Origin: Pseudomonas hydrolytica
GTDB taxonomy: Bacteria > Pseudomonadota > Gammaproteobacteria > Pseudomonadales > Pseudomonadaceae
DNA length: 64,000 nucleotides
Direction of reading: 5' to 3'
Assembly (NCBI RefSeq): GCF_021495345.1
Contig: NZ_CP099397.1
Coordinates: 5,215,001 to 5,279,000 of the forward strand
Every line of letters starts with the position of its first letter. Position 1 is the stretch's first letter. Shown here piece by piece: positions 21,729 to 30,360 of the stretch. The notes under the pieces are model-generated. The model had not been told where the DNA came from. It was given only the letters and a program-made list of their open reading frames with translations, and searched no databases. The position numbers and the translations under genes were made by a program.

Positions 21729-23504
21729 TTAAGGCGCGGTCGGCAAACGCAAGGTAAACACCGCGCCCAGTGCGCCGTTGTGCGCCTCCAGGCTGCCGCC
21801 GAGATCGCGCACGATGCCGTAGGACACCGCCAGACCGAGGCCCAAACCCTGACCCACGGGCTTGGTGGTGAAGAAGGGCTCGAACACCCGGCCCAGGGTT
21901 TCCTCGGCAATGCCGCCGCCGCTGTCCTCGACGCTGAGCAGGCAGGTCTCGCCCTCACGGGAGATGCCGACCTGAAGGATGCGCACCTCGCTCTCGGTCA
22001 TGGCGTCGAGGGCGTTGTGCAGCAGGTTGAGGATCACCTGCTCGATGCGAATCGCATCGCCGAGCACCTCGGCGCCGGCGTCCACCTGGGTGCGCAGTTC
22101 CACCTGCTCGCTGCGCATGCGCGGCGCCAGCAGTTGCAACGCCTGCTCCAGCACGTCGGCCAGGCACAGGCGCTCGCTGAGGCCGGCCGGGGTCTTGCGG
22201 GCGAAGGTCTTGAGGTGACCGGTCAGTGCGGCCATGCGCTGCAGCAGGCCGTCGATGCGCTGCAGGCCCTCGCGCACCGCCTCGGGCCGGCCGCTATCGA
22301 GCAGCAGGCGCAGGCTGCCGAGTTGCATCTGCAAAGCGGTCAGCGGCTGGTTGATCTCGTGCGCCAGGGCCGCCGACATCTGTCCCAGCGCGGCCATCTT
22401 GGCGGCATGCACCAGGCCGTCCTGGGCTTCGCGCAGCTCGGCGGTACGCAGCTCCACCTCACGCTCCAGGCGCTCGCGGATGCCGGCCTGCAGGCGCTGG
22501 TTCTTGCGCCGCTGGATAAGGAACAGCAGAAGGAAGGCCAGGGTCATCCACACCCCGGCGGCGGCCAGGCGGTAGCTGCGCACGCTGTCGGCCAGCCCGG
22601 ACGGTTCGCTGAGCAGGTGCAGGGTCCAGCCTTCCTCGGGCATGGCCAGGCGCTGCCAGAGGTAGTCGCGGCTGCCGTCGGGGCCCTCGACCCGCGCCCA
22701 GGCGGCGTCGCCATCGATGTGCCGGTGCACCTGATGGGCCAACGGCTGCAGCGCCTGCTCGGCATAGCGGCGCACCTCCACCAGCTCGGCACGGGCCTGC
22801 TCGTCGAGCGGCTGCAGGGCACGGAAGCGCCAGGCCGGCTTGTTGCTGAGGATCACCACCTGGTAGCTGTCGGCGACCAGCAGCACGCCGGGCTGACCGA
22901 GCCATTCACGCTGCAGGTCTTCCAGTTCCAGCTTGACCACCAGCACCCCGAGCAGGGTGCCGTCGTCGTCACGCACCACGTGGGACAGAAAGTAGCCGGG
23001 AATGCCGGTGGTCACGCCCACCGCGAAGTAGCGCGCGCCATCGTCGCGCAGGGCATCCTGGAAATAGGGCCGGAAGGCGTAGTTGTTGCCGACGAAGCTG
23101 CTCCAGTCGCGCCAATTGCTGGCCACCAGGGTTTCGCCCCGGGTATCGAGCAGGTACAGCACGGTGGAGCCGGCAGCGGCGTTGAGCCGTTCCAGGCGCT
23201 GGTTGAGGGCCAGACGCAGCTGGCGATCCTGCGGCGCACGCAGCAGGCTGCGGATGTCGCTGTCCAGCGCCAGCACCTCGGGCACCGAGCTGAAGCGCTC
23301 GACCAGGGTGCGGATCGACTGGGCATAGAGCAGCAGCTGGCCACGCGCCTCGACGCTGCGCTCGGCCCAGGCGCGCTGCTCGGCATACCGCCCGCCCAGC
23401 CAGAGGCTCGCCAGCAGGCCGGCGAGAATGACCAGAACGGTGAAGAGAACGCGATAACGATGCTGCAGGGGCATGGGCGGCTCGAAGACGGAGTCGAGCC
23501 GCAT
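21729..23504 (-). CDS. DctB-like sensor histidine kinase
   Basis: A 591-residue membrane kinase. TM1 is near residues 17-35, a periplasmic double-Cache-type sensor follows to about 290, and TM2 is 'AAGVWMTLAFLLLFLIQ'. A short coiled linker leads to the HisKA domain with 'ALAHEINQPLTAL' (phospho-acceptor His) and the ATPase boxes 'LNLLHNALDAM' (N), 'VEDSGGGI' (G1) and 'GQGLGLGLAVSYGIV' (G2). The start at 23504 has GGAG close upstream and lies only 9 bp after the stop of the cyclopropane synthase gene. It is the cognate kinase of the DctD-like regulator encoded next. Confidence 0.92.
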   Translation of the reverse strand: MRLDSVFEPPMPLQHRYRVLFTVLVILAGLLASLWLGGRYAEQRAWAERSVEARGQLLLYAQSIRTLVERFSSVPEVLALDSDIRSLLRAPQDRQLRLALNQRLERLNAAAGSTVLYLLDTRGETLVASNWRDWSSFVGNNYAFRPYFQDALRDDGARYFAVGVTTGIPGYFLSHVVRDDDGTLLGVLVVKLELEDLQREWLGQPGVLLVADSYQVVILSNKPAWRFRALQPLDEQARAELVEVRRYAEQALQPLAHQVHRHIDGDAAWARVEGPDGSRDYLWQRLAMPEEGWTLHLLSEPSGLADSVRSYRLAAAGVWMTLAFLLLFLIQRRKNQRLQAGIRERLEREVELRTAELREAQDGLVHAAKMAALGQMSAALAHEINQPLTALQMQLGSLRLLLDSGRPEAVREGLQRIDGLLQRMAALTGHLKTFARKTPAGLSERLCLADVLEQALQLLAPRMRSEQVELRTQVDAGAEVLGDAIRIEQVILNLLHNALDAMTESEVRILQVGISREGETCLLSVEDSGGGIAEETLGRVFEPFFTTKPVGQGLGLGLAVSYGIVRDLGGSLEAHNGALGAVFTLRLPTAP

Positions 23505-23513
23505 CTTACTCCA

Positions 23514-24698
23514 TCACCTGTACAGGTCGGCACGCGTCCAGGGCAGGTCGTGGCTGCCGTCTTCGCGCGGCTTCACCGCCAGGATCTGGTGCAGGTTCAT
23601 CCAGCCGTGCTGGAAGCCGTAGGCGCAGCCGGCCAGATACAGGCGCCAGATGCGCAGGGATTTTTCCGGCACCCACTGCGCCGCTTTCTGCAGTCGCCGC
23701 TCCAGCCCCTGGCTCCACAGCTGCAGGGTACGCGTGTAGTGCAGGCGCAGGCTCTCCACATCGACGATCTCCAGCCCGGCCTCGCTGATCGCCTTGGCCA
23801 TGGTCGCCAGGTGCGGCAGCTCGCCTTGCGGGAACACGTAGCGGTCGATGAACTCGCCGGCACCACGGGCGACCGGGCGACCATCGGTGAAGCGCGAGGT
23901 GATGCCGTGATTCATCACCAGGCCGCCGGCCCTGACCGCAGCGAACAGGCGCTGACAATACAGCGGCAGGTTGGCGTGGCCGACATGCTCGAACATGCCG
24001 ACGCTGACCACCTTGTCGAAGCGGCCGTCCTGCGGCAGGTCGCGGTAATCCAGCAACTCCAGGGTCACGCGATCTTCCAGACCCTCTTCGGCCACCCGCT
24101 GCAGGCCCAGTTCCAGCTGCGCCTGGCTGAGGGTGATGCCGTACACCTCGGCCTCGAATTCACGCGCGGCGAAACGCGCCAGGCCGCCCCAGCCGCAACC
24201 GACGTCAAGCAGCCTGTCACCGGGTTGCAGGCGCAACTTGCGACACAGGTGACGCAGCTTGGCCTGCTGAGCCTGATCGAGATTCTCCTGGCCGGTTTCG
24301 AAGTAGGCACAGGAATAGACCATGTCACGGTCCAGCCACAGGCGGTAGAACTCGTTGGACAGGTCGTAGTGATAGCTGATGGCCTCGGCATCGCTGCGCT
24401 TGTCGTGCGCGGCGTAAGGCTCGACAGGTGCGGATTCGTCACCGAGCAGTGCACTGCTCAGCGCATCGCCCACTTCGATGGCCTCCTCGATGGGGCCTTC
24501 CAGATCGACCCGGCCTTCGACATAGGCAGCGCCCAGCGCATCCAGACTGGGGTGGGCCAGCTGGGTGACCAGGCTGGGGTCCTTGACCACCAGCGTCACC
24601 CGCGGCTTCGGCCCCAGATCGATCTGCTTGCCGTCCCACAGTTTAAGGCGCAGCGGTAGTCGTAGATCACGAAGTGCGGTGGGCAGTTGCGCGAGCAT
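23514..24698 (-). CDS. cfa: cyclopropane-fatty-acyl-phospholipid synthase
   Basis: A 394-residue enzyme that methylenates unsaturated acyl chains of membrane phospholipids with S-adenosylmethionine. The SAM site is 'LLDVGCGWGGLARFAA' (about residue 160), preceded by 'YSCAYFE', with the lipid-active part 'VSVGMFEHVGH' and 'MNHGITSRFTDGR' following. Of two in-frame ATGs six bases apart, the second (24698) is 7 bases from GGAGG whereas the first is only 1 base away, so I choose 24698. The kinase gene follows after 9 bp, an unusual operon partner. The protein is somewhat divergent from the stationary-phase CfaA type. Confidence 0.92.
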   Translation of the reverse strand: MLAQLPTALRDLRLPLRLKLWDGKQIDLGPKPRVTLVVKDPSLVTQLAHPSLDALGAAYVEGRVDLEGPIEEAIEVGDALSSALLGDESAPVEPYAAHDKRSDAEAISYHYDLSNEFYRLWLDRDMVYSCAYFETGQENLDQAQQAKLRHLCRKLRLQPGDRLLDVGCGWGGLARFAAREFEAEVYGITLSQAQLELGLQRVAEEGLEDRVTLELLDYRDLPQDGRFDKVVSVGMFEHVGHANLPLYCQRLFAAVRAGGLVMNHGITSRFTDGRPVARGAGEFIDRYVFPQGELPHLATMAKAISEAGLEIVDVESLRLHYTRTLQLWSQGLERRLQKAAQWVPEKSLRIWRLYLAGCAYGFQHGWMNLHQILAVKPREDGSHDLPWTRADLYR

Positions 24699-24773
24699 GG
24701 TCATTCCTCCGGCCAGGTGAATGAAGCCTAGAGCAGATGACCTGAGCGGTGCGGCCAGGTTCGATCCGGACGA

Positions 24774-25781
24774 CTAGCGGCGCCGCAGCAACGCCACGAA
24801 GAACACCCCGCCAATGGCGGCGGTGACGATGCCGATGGGCAGATCCTGCGGCGCCAGCCAGGTGCGCGCGGCGACATCGACCCAGACCAGGAACAGCGCC
24901 CCCAGCAGCGCCGCCACCGGCAGCAGGCGGCGGTGCTCGGCGCCGACCAGAAAGCGCGCCACGTGCGGCAGCATCAGGCCGACGAAGCCGATGGCGCCGG
25001 ACAGCGACACCAGCACCCCGGTCAGCAGCGACGCCACCACGAATACCAGCAGGCGCACCCGGCGTGGCTCCAGGCCCAGGCTCACCGCGCTCTGCTCGCC
25101 GGCCATCAGCGCGTTCAGCGCCCGGCCCAGACCGAGCAACACCGCCAGGGCCAACGCCAGACACAGCGCCGGCAGCCAGAGCAGTTCCCAGCGCGCCAGG
25201 CCCAGGCCGCCGAGCATCCAGAACAGCACCGAGCTGGCTGCATGCGGGTTGCCCAGGTACAGCAGCAGGTTGCTCGCCGCCATCATCACGAAGGACACCG
25301 CCACCCCGGCCAGCAGCAGACGCTCACTGTGCAGACGGCCGCTGCGGCTGGCGATGGCCAGCACCAGCAGCATGCTCGCCAGCGCGCCGACGAAGGCCGC
25401 CAGCGGCAGGCTGAGCAGCCCGGCGAACTCGCCCAGGTAAAGCACCACGACCACCGCGCCGAAGGCCGCGCCGGAACTGACGCCGAGCAGATGCGGGTCG
25501 GCCAGCGGGTTGCGCGTCACCGCCTGCAGCACGCTGCCGACCAGCGCCAGCCCGGCGCCGACCAAGGCGCCGAGCAGCACCCGCGGCGCGCGCAATTGCC
25601 AGACGATGCTGTCCTGGCCGCTGCTGACCGGCACCTGCGGCGTGATGCCGAACAGGTGCTGGCCAATGATCGCCCACACGCGCTCGAGCGGCACCTGCGC
25701 CGCGCCAAAGGCCAGCGACCAGGCGCAGGACAGCGCCAGCAGCACGGCCAGCCCGAGCAATAGCAGGCGATAGCGATTCAC
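24774..25781 (-). CDS. FecCD/BtuC-type ABC importer permease
   Basis: A 335-residue permease with about ten helices and the family motifs 'RAPRVLLGALVGAGLALVGSVLQ', 'NPLADPHLLGVSSGAAFGA' and 'GFVGLMLPHVARFLVG'. It has a GTG start overlapping the stop of the binding-protein gene (GTGA), so expression is coupled. It is the last gene of a receptor, ATPase, binding protein, permease operon that corresponds to the arrangement next to the P. aeruginosa cob genes (PA2911-PA2914 as I recall it). The substrate could be a cobalamin-related compound or a metal chelate. Confidence 0.9.
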   Translation of the reverse strand: MNRYRLLLLGLAVLLALSCAWSLAFGAAQVPLERVWAIIGQHLFGITPQVPVSSGQDSIVWQLRAPRVLLGALVGAGLALVGSVLQAVTRNPLADPHLLGVSSGAAFGAVVVVLYLGEFAGLLSLPLAAFVGALASMLLVLAIASRSGRLHSERLLLAGVAVSFVMMAASNLLLYLGNPHAASSVLFWMLGGLGLARWELLWLPALCLALALAVLLGLGRALNALMAGEQSAVSLGLEPRRVRLLVFVVASLLTGVLVSLSGAIGFVGLMLPHVARFLVGAEHRRLLPVAALLGALFLVWVDVAARTWLAPQDLPIGIVTAAIGGVFFVALLRRR

Positions 25782-26806
25782 TGGGCGAAGGCCTCGGGGT
25801 GCAGCGCGGCGGCCAGGGTTTCGATGGCGGCCGCGTTATCCAGGCTCGGCGTGACCGCCAGATAGGGCAGCACCACGAAGCGTTGTTCGCGGATCGCGGT
25901 CACCCCCTGCAGCGCCGGATGCTGCAGCAGAAAGTCGCGCTTCTGCGCCGCCGTGCGCTCGCCGTAGTCGACGATCAGGATGACCTCGGGGTCTTCCTCG
26001 ACCACCGACTCCCAACCCACCTTGATCCAGCTTCCGGCCACGCCATCCATCACGTTGCGCCCACCAGCCGCCTCGATCAGCGGCTGCGGCATGCCCTGGC
26101 GGCCGGCGCTGAAAGGCAGGTCTTCACCGCTGTCGTAGACGAACACCCGTGGCCGCGTCGGCTGCTCGCCGAGGCGCGCCTGCACTGCCGCCACGCGTCG
26201 CTGCATGCCTTGCACCAGGGCATCGGCACGCGGCTCGACGGCGAAGATGCGGCCGAGGTTGCGCAGATCGGCGTAGACATCCTCGAGGCTGGCGACGCGG
26301 CCAGGCAGCACATGCGCGCAGGACTCGCTCAGCTCGTACACCGGGATGCCGAAGTGTGCCAGGCTGGCCGGGGTGACCTCGCCGCCGATGCGCATGCCGT
26401 AGTTCCATCCGGCGAAGACGAAGTCAGTGCCGGCACCCAGCAGGTTCTCCAGCGAGGGGTAGCGCGCTGCCAGTTCCGGCAGGCCGGCGAGTTGCTCGCG
26501 CATGCTCGGGTCGAGGGTCTTCCAGCCGCTGATGCCGGTGTAGCCGGCCATGCGCTCCTTCAGCCCCAGGGCCAGGAGCATGGCGGTCATGTTGACGTCA
26601 TGGCTGACCGCCCGCTGCGGCGGCTGAGCGACGCTCACCTGACGATCGCAACTGGTCACGGTGACGGCCCAGGCGGGGCTGATCAGCGCCAGCAGGATTG
26701 CGCCAACGAGTGTAGGAGCGAGCTTTGCTCGCGAAGCTTTTGTCTTTTCCCAGGATTCGCGAGCAGAGCTCGCTCCTACAGGTTCAGTCGTGCGTAAACG
26801 CTTCAT
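25778..26806 (-). CDS. periplasmic ABC substrate-binding protein (BtuF/FecB class) with REP-coded insert in its signal peptide
   Basis: A 342-residue cluster A-II-type binding protein ('RAVSHDVNMTAMLLALGL', 'GTDFVFAGWNYGM', 'LIEAAGGRNVMDG'). The ATG at 26806 overlaps the ATPase stop (TGATG). The normal signal peptide is split: residues 1-8 are a basic n-region, residues about 9-32 are translated from a 70-bp REP palindrome, and the hydrophobic core plus cleavage site ('LVGAILLALISPAWA') follows at 33-47. No alternative ATG, GTG or TTG start lies between the repeat and the hydrophobic core. Whether export still works with a 32-residue n-region is open. Confidence 0.9.
   Translation of the reverse strand: MKRLRTTEPVGASSARESWEKTKASRAKLAPTLVGAILLALISPAWAVTVTSCDRQVSVAQPPQRAVSHDVNMTAMLLALGLKERMAGYTGISGWKTLDPSMREQLAGLPELAARYPSLENLLGAGTDFVFAGWNYGMRIGGEVTPASLAHFGIPVYELSESCAHVLPGRVASLEDVYADLRNLGRIFAVEPRADALVQGMQRRVAAVQARLGEQPTRPRVFVYDSGEDLPFSAGRQGMPQPLIEAAGGRNVMDGVAGSWIKVGWESVVEEDPEVILIVDYGERTAAQKRDFLLQHPALQGVTAIREQRFVVLPYLAVTPSLDNAAAIETLAAALHPEAFAQ
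26711..26780. repeat. REP-type palindrome inside a coding region
   Basis: A 70-bp inverted repeat with ends TGTAGGAGCGAGC and GCTCGCTCCTACA and inner TTCGCGAGC / GCTCGCGAA arms. It belongs to the same family as the copies at 18677, 36338 and 50348, but lies within the signal-peptide region of the binding-protein gene and keeps its frame open. Confidence 0.88.
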
Positions 26807-27648
26807 CAAACAATCCAGGTAATACGCGGATGCCCCGCCAGTGGATGGGTATCGACCAGCGCCCGTACGCCGAACACCTGCTGCAGCAGCTCGGCGGTCA
26901 GCACCTCGGCGGGCGTGCCGACGGCCACCAGGCGGCCCTGGTCGAGCACACAGAGGCGGTCGCAGAAGGCCGCCGCCAGGTTCAGATCATGGAAGCTGGC
27001 CAGGGTTGCCAGACCCAGTGCCTTGATCTGGCCGAGCAACTCAAGCTGGTAGCGCGGGTCGAGGTGGTTGGTCGGCTCGTCGAGGATCAGCAGTTGCGGC
27101 TGCTGCACCAGAGCGCGGGCAAGCAGGGCGCGCTGCTTCTCGCCGCCCGAGAGGCAGGCGAAGGGCTGCTGCGCCAGGCCGCTCAGGCCGACACGGACCA
27201 GCGCCTGAGCCACCAGGCGCTGGTCCTCGGCATCGTCGCCGTCGAACAGGCCCTTGTGCGGCGTACGGCCCATGGCCGCCACTTCGTGCACGCGCAGGCC
27301 GAAGTCCTGCGGAAATTCCTGCAGCACCACCGCCACGCGCTGTGCGCTCCAGCGCGGCGGGCGCTGCCACAGCGCCTCACCGTCCAGTTCGACGCTGCCG
27401 CCGCTGGGCCGCTGAAAACGATAGGCGCAGCGCAACAGGCTGGTCTTGCCACTGCCGTTGGGACCGATCAGACCGAGCAGTTCACCATCGCCGATCTGCA
27501 GATCGATGGCCTCGAGCAAGACGCGCTGGCCATCCGGCGACCAGGCCAGGTCACGGATGCGCAGGCGCGGCTCAGGCGCCGCCGTACGGCGGCTCGCGGG
27601 CGGCGAGAACAGACTGGCAGGCCAGCCTGCGGCACTATTCACTGACAC
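26806..27648 (-). CDS. FecE/BtuD-type ABC transporter ATPase
   Basis: A 280-residue ATPase with Walker A 'GPNGSGKTSLLRC', Q-loop 'VVLQEFPQDF', the signature 'CLSGGEKQRALLARAL', Walker B 'LLILDEPTNHLD' and the switch histidine in 'LASFHDLNLA'. The frame is open to 27684; a GTG at 27648 with GGAG seven bases upstream gives a reasonable start, but the first 30 residues are poorly conserved, so the start is uncertain. It lies about 40 bp downstream of the TonB receptor gene and energises the importer with the two downstream gene products. Confidence 0.9.
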   Translation of the reverse strand: MSVNSAAGWPASLFSPPASRRTAAPEPRLRIRDLAWSPDGQRVLLEAIDLQIGDGELLGLIGPNGSGKTSLLRCAYRFQRPSGGSVELDGEALWQRPPRWSAQRVAVVLQEFPQDFGLRVHEVAAMGRTPHKGLFDGDDAEDQRLVAQALVRVGLSGLAQQPFACLSGGEKQRALLARALVQQPQLLILDEPTNHLDPRYQLELLGQIKALGLATLASFHDLNLAAAFCDRLCVLDQGRLVAVGTPAEVLTAELLQQVFGVRALVDTHPLAGHPRITWIV

Positions 27649-27691
27649 ACAAAGTCTCCACGCGCGGCACGCCTGCACAGGCACGCTCGCT

Positions 27692-29800
27692 TCAAAAGCT
27701 GTAATCCGCCGTGACGAAGAACGAACGCGGCGCGCCCAGGTACCACTGCTCGCCGTCGCTGCTGGCGCTGGTGGCGTACTGGCGGTCGAACAGGTTGTTC
27801 AGCTCCAGGCCCAGGCGCACATCCGGCAACGCCTGCCAGGCGATGTTGGCGTCGACCACGGTATAGCCGGGCACCTTGGCGGTATTGGCGCTATCGGCGT
27901 AGCGCGCATCGACATAACGCGCGCCGATGCCGGCCTCCACGCCGCCACCGAGCGCCTTGTTCAGCCACAGGTTGGCGGTGCGCCTGGGCACGTCGGTCGG
28001 GCGATTGCCGCTGCGGTCGCCGCCACCTTCGACGAAGTCGTCGTACTCGGCGCGCACCAGGGCGGCGTTGGCCGACACCTGCCAGCCCCGACCCAGCGCC
28101 AGTTCCAGGGTGGCTTCCAGGCCATCGGACGACTGCTGGCCGATCTGCTCGGTGGGCGAGGTCGGGGTTTCGCGGCTGAGCAGCTTCTGCTTGACGATGT
28201 GATAAGCCGCCAGCGTCCACTCGCCCTGCCCGCCCCAGAACACCTGCTTGAGGCCGATTTCGGTCTGTTTGGCTTCACTCAGGTCGAACTGCTGCTGGGT
28301 CGGATTGAGCGTCAGCAGGTTGCTTACGCCCTCGGTGCTGGTGGCGTACTGGCCGTACAGCGACAGATCGGGGGTCAGGGCAAAGACCAGCCCAGCGCGC
28401 CAGTTGTCGCCGCTCAGGCTGCGATCGGCGCTGCTGCCATTCACCAGGTTGTCGCGCTGGATATGCACCTGATCGCGGCGCACGCCGGTGACCAGCGCCA
28501 GGCGCTCGGTGAGCTGGGTACGGTTCTCGGCGAACAGCGAGAATTGCCGCGCCAGGTTGCGCTCGCGCGGGCCGTAACCGAGCGGATCGGTGCTCTGGTA
28601 CTGCCCGCCACCGGAACCGGCCAGCGGCACGCTGTCGCTGAAACTGCTGGCGAAATCGTGCTGGCGGGCGAAGTGGATGCGGTTGTAATCCACCCCGACC
28701 ACCGTGCGGCTATCGAGGCCGAACAGGGCGTGATCGAGGGTGAAGGTCTGGCGGTCGCCGACCTGCTCCTGGGTGTGCTTGATCCGGTAGAACTCGCTGC
28801 GCTCGACCGTATCACCCGGCTGCCAGCGATAGGCCTCGGCATTGCGCCAGTAGCGCTGGGTCTTGATGTAGTAGAGCTGGTTGCTGGCGCTGAGCGTGTC
28901 GTTGATGCGCCAGTCCGTCACCAGGCGGGTGATCTGGTCGTTGTAGCGGATATCCGCGTCGGCGACGTTGTAATTGCGCTCGCGGATGCTCTCGCGGTAC
29001 TTGCCGGCCACCAGCGGCGTGCCGAGGTAACGCATCGGGCTCTGGTCGCCATGGTCGTGGGACAGGGTGAAGCTCAGGTCGTCATGGGCGTCCCAGCGCA
29101 GGGCGGCGCTGAGCGCGACGCTGTCCGAATCGCCCCGGTCGACCCAGCCATTGCTGGCCTGCTGGTTGACATTGAAGCGATAGCTCAATTCGTCACTCAG
29201 CGAACCACCGCTGTCCAGCGCGGCCTGACGGCGGTCGTCGCTGCCGTAGCCGAGGCGCAGCTGGTTGCGGATCTCGCCGGCGAAGGGCTTCTTCGGCACC
29301 ACGTTGATCACCGCGCCGGTGGCCCCCTCGCCGTAGAGCACCGAGGCCGGGCCGCGCAGCACGTCGATACGCGCCACCGACCAGGTGTCCACCGGGAAGG
29401 TCACGGTGCCGGCACCGACGTACTGACGGGTGCCGTCGTACAGCTGCATGGTCGCCGCATGGCCGGTAAAACCACGCGCCGACAGCGCCGTGCCGCCATT
29501 GCCGGGTGAGCCGATGCTGCTAATGCCCGGTGTGCGGGTCACCGCGTCCTGCACCGTGAGGTTGTTGCGCCCGCGTACCTCGGCGCCGCTCAGGCTGCTG
29601 GTGCTGGCCGGGGTTTGCAGCGCCGACAGCTCCAGGCGCGAGCCGGACGTGGTGGGCGTATGCAGATCGCTCTCGCCCTCCTCCACGGCTTGCGCCTGGA
29701 CCGTGACAGCGGGCAGATCGACAGGAGATTCGCTGGCCATGGCCACACCGCCAAGCAGCAGCGCGAATGGCAGGGGGCAGTGACGTAGAAGGTGCTGCAC
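27692..29800 (-). CDS. TonB-dependent outer-membrane receptor, cobalamin/zinc-regulated type
   Basis: A 702-residue receptor. From the GTG at 29800 it has a signal peptide ('LPFALLLGGVAMASES'), a TonB box-like 'PAVTVQA', plug motifs ('SSLSGAEVRGRNNLTVQDAVTRTPG', 'VARIDVLRGPASVLYGEGATGAVINVVPKKP') and a barrel ending 'FFVTADYSF'. The frame is open 113 codons upstream, but that part spans regulatory DNA and is not protein-like. GGAA lies about 8 bases before the GTG. It heads the ABC importer operon. Although downstream of a cobalamin riboswitch, it resembles FhuA/siderophore-class receptors more than classical BtuB, and a Zur-like box sits in its promoter region. Confidence 0.88.
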   Translation of the reverse strand: MQHLLRHCPLPFALLLGGVAMASESPVDLPAVTVQAQAVEEGESDLHTPTTSGSRLELSALQTPASTSSLSGAEVRGRNNLTVQDAVTRTPGISSIGSPGNGGTALSARGFTGHAATMQLYDGTRQYVGAGTVTFPVDTWSVARIDVLRGPASVLYGEGATGAVINVVPKKPFAGEIRNQLRLGYGSDDRRQAALDSGGSLSDELSYRFNVNQQASNGWVDRGDSDSVALSAALRWDAHDDLSFTLSHDHGDQSPMRYLGTPLVAGKYRESIRERNYNVADADIRYNDQITRLVTDWRINDTLSASNQLYYIKTQRYWRNAEAYRWQPGDTVERSEFYRIKHTQEQVGDRQTFTLDHALFGLDSRTVVGVDYNRIHFARQHDFASSFSDSVPLAGSGGGQYQSTDPLGYGPRERNLARQFSLFAENRTQLTERLALVTGVRRDQVHIQRDNLVNGSSADRSLSGDNWRAGLVFALTPDLSLYGQYATSTEGVSNLLTLNPTQQQFDLSEAKQTEIGLKQVFWGGQGEWTLAAYHIVKQKLLSRETPTSPTEQIGQQSSDGLEATLELALGRGWQVSANAALVRAEYDDFVEGGGDRSGNRPTDVPRRTANLWLNKALGGGVEAGIGARYVDARYADSANTAKVPGYTVVDANIAWQALPDVRLGLELNNLFDRQYATSASSDGEQWYLGAPRSFFVTADYSF

Positions 29801-29903
29801 GTAATTGATTCCGGGGCTTCGAGGGGGTTCGTGGAGTCGCTCCAGGCCACGTGCGGGCGAGTTGCAAGCGTTCAGCTTCGACTCCTCGCCGGCACGGTCT
29901 GAG

Positions 29904-29938
29904 GCGATAATGTTATTGTTATAACATAACATTATCGC
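29904..29938. promoter_or_regulatory. 35-bp palindrome with Zur-box similarity upstream of the TonB receptor
   Basis: Perfect 13-bp arms GCGATAATGTTAT / ATAACATTATCGC flank a 9-base centre. Within it TGTTATAACATAACA differs from the gammaproteobacterial Zur consensus TGTTATANTATAACA at one position. It lies about 105 bp upstream of the chosen receptor start and downstream of the riboswitch. Confidence 0.6.
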
Positions 29939-30145
29939 TTTACGCAGGCAGCAGCTGACAGGCTCGTGCCCTTCGTTCGGACGCAAGGCAAAAAGGTTCT
30001 TGTAGCGGAAATGGCGCGCCATAGGGGTTCCATCGGTAGAGGGAAGGCACGGCAATCCGATGGAAATGCGCAACAGCAGACAGGGGCACGGCGGCGCCCT
30101 ACTGGAGTCAACGCCCGCCCACCGCGGGTTGCCAGACAAATGACT
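29939..30145. other. spacer between Zur-like box and riboswitch
   Basis: About 200 bp that stays open in the receptor frame but shows no recognisable protein family and no ribosome binding site that decides a start. I treat it as leader or promoter DNA; a short remnant coding sequence cannot be excluded. Confidence 0.4.
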
Positions 30146-30312
30146 CCAGGCCGGTCTCCGGGCTTGCGAGGGTCATGAACGCATCGCCTTCCCATGCGCG
30201 TGGCGCACAGTGGCGTATCGATGCGGTCGCTCGCTTACCGTTGCGGGGGCAGCGTCGGACTTCAACCGACTTCCCGTTTCACCTCACGCGCGGCGGCGTG
30301 AGACACCTGAAG
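30146..30312 (-). promoter_or_regulatory. cobalamin riboswitch 1 (minus strand)
   Basis: On the minus strand the conserved core is present in order: GTGAAACGGGAA, GCTGCCCCCGCAACGGTAA, CCACTGTGC, GGGAAGGCG and the B12 box GCAAGCCCGGAGACCGGCC. The aptamer faces the TonB receptor operon. About 350 bp separate it from the receptor start, with the Zur-like palindrome between. Confidence 0.92.
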
Positions 30313-30360
30313 CGGGGCGGATATGACCACCCACACCCGCTCAAGTCAAGGCGCGAGGCT

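Noticed and set aside
21780..24659. A very long open frame (959 codons) on the plus strand opposite dctB and cfa.
   Set aside because: It mirrors the codon structure of two clear minus-strand genes, its composition is rich in Gln/His/Gly/Ala as expected for antisense translation of GC-rich DNA, and it has no recognisable domain.
29801..30139. 113-codon N-terminal extension of the TonB receptor.
   Set aside because: It spans the palindrome and leader DNA, and the signal peptide begins only at the GTG at 29800.
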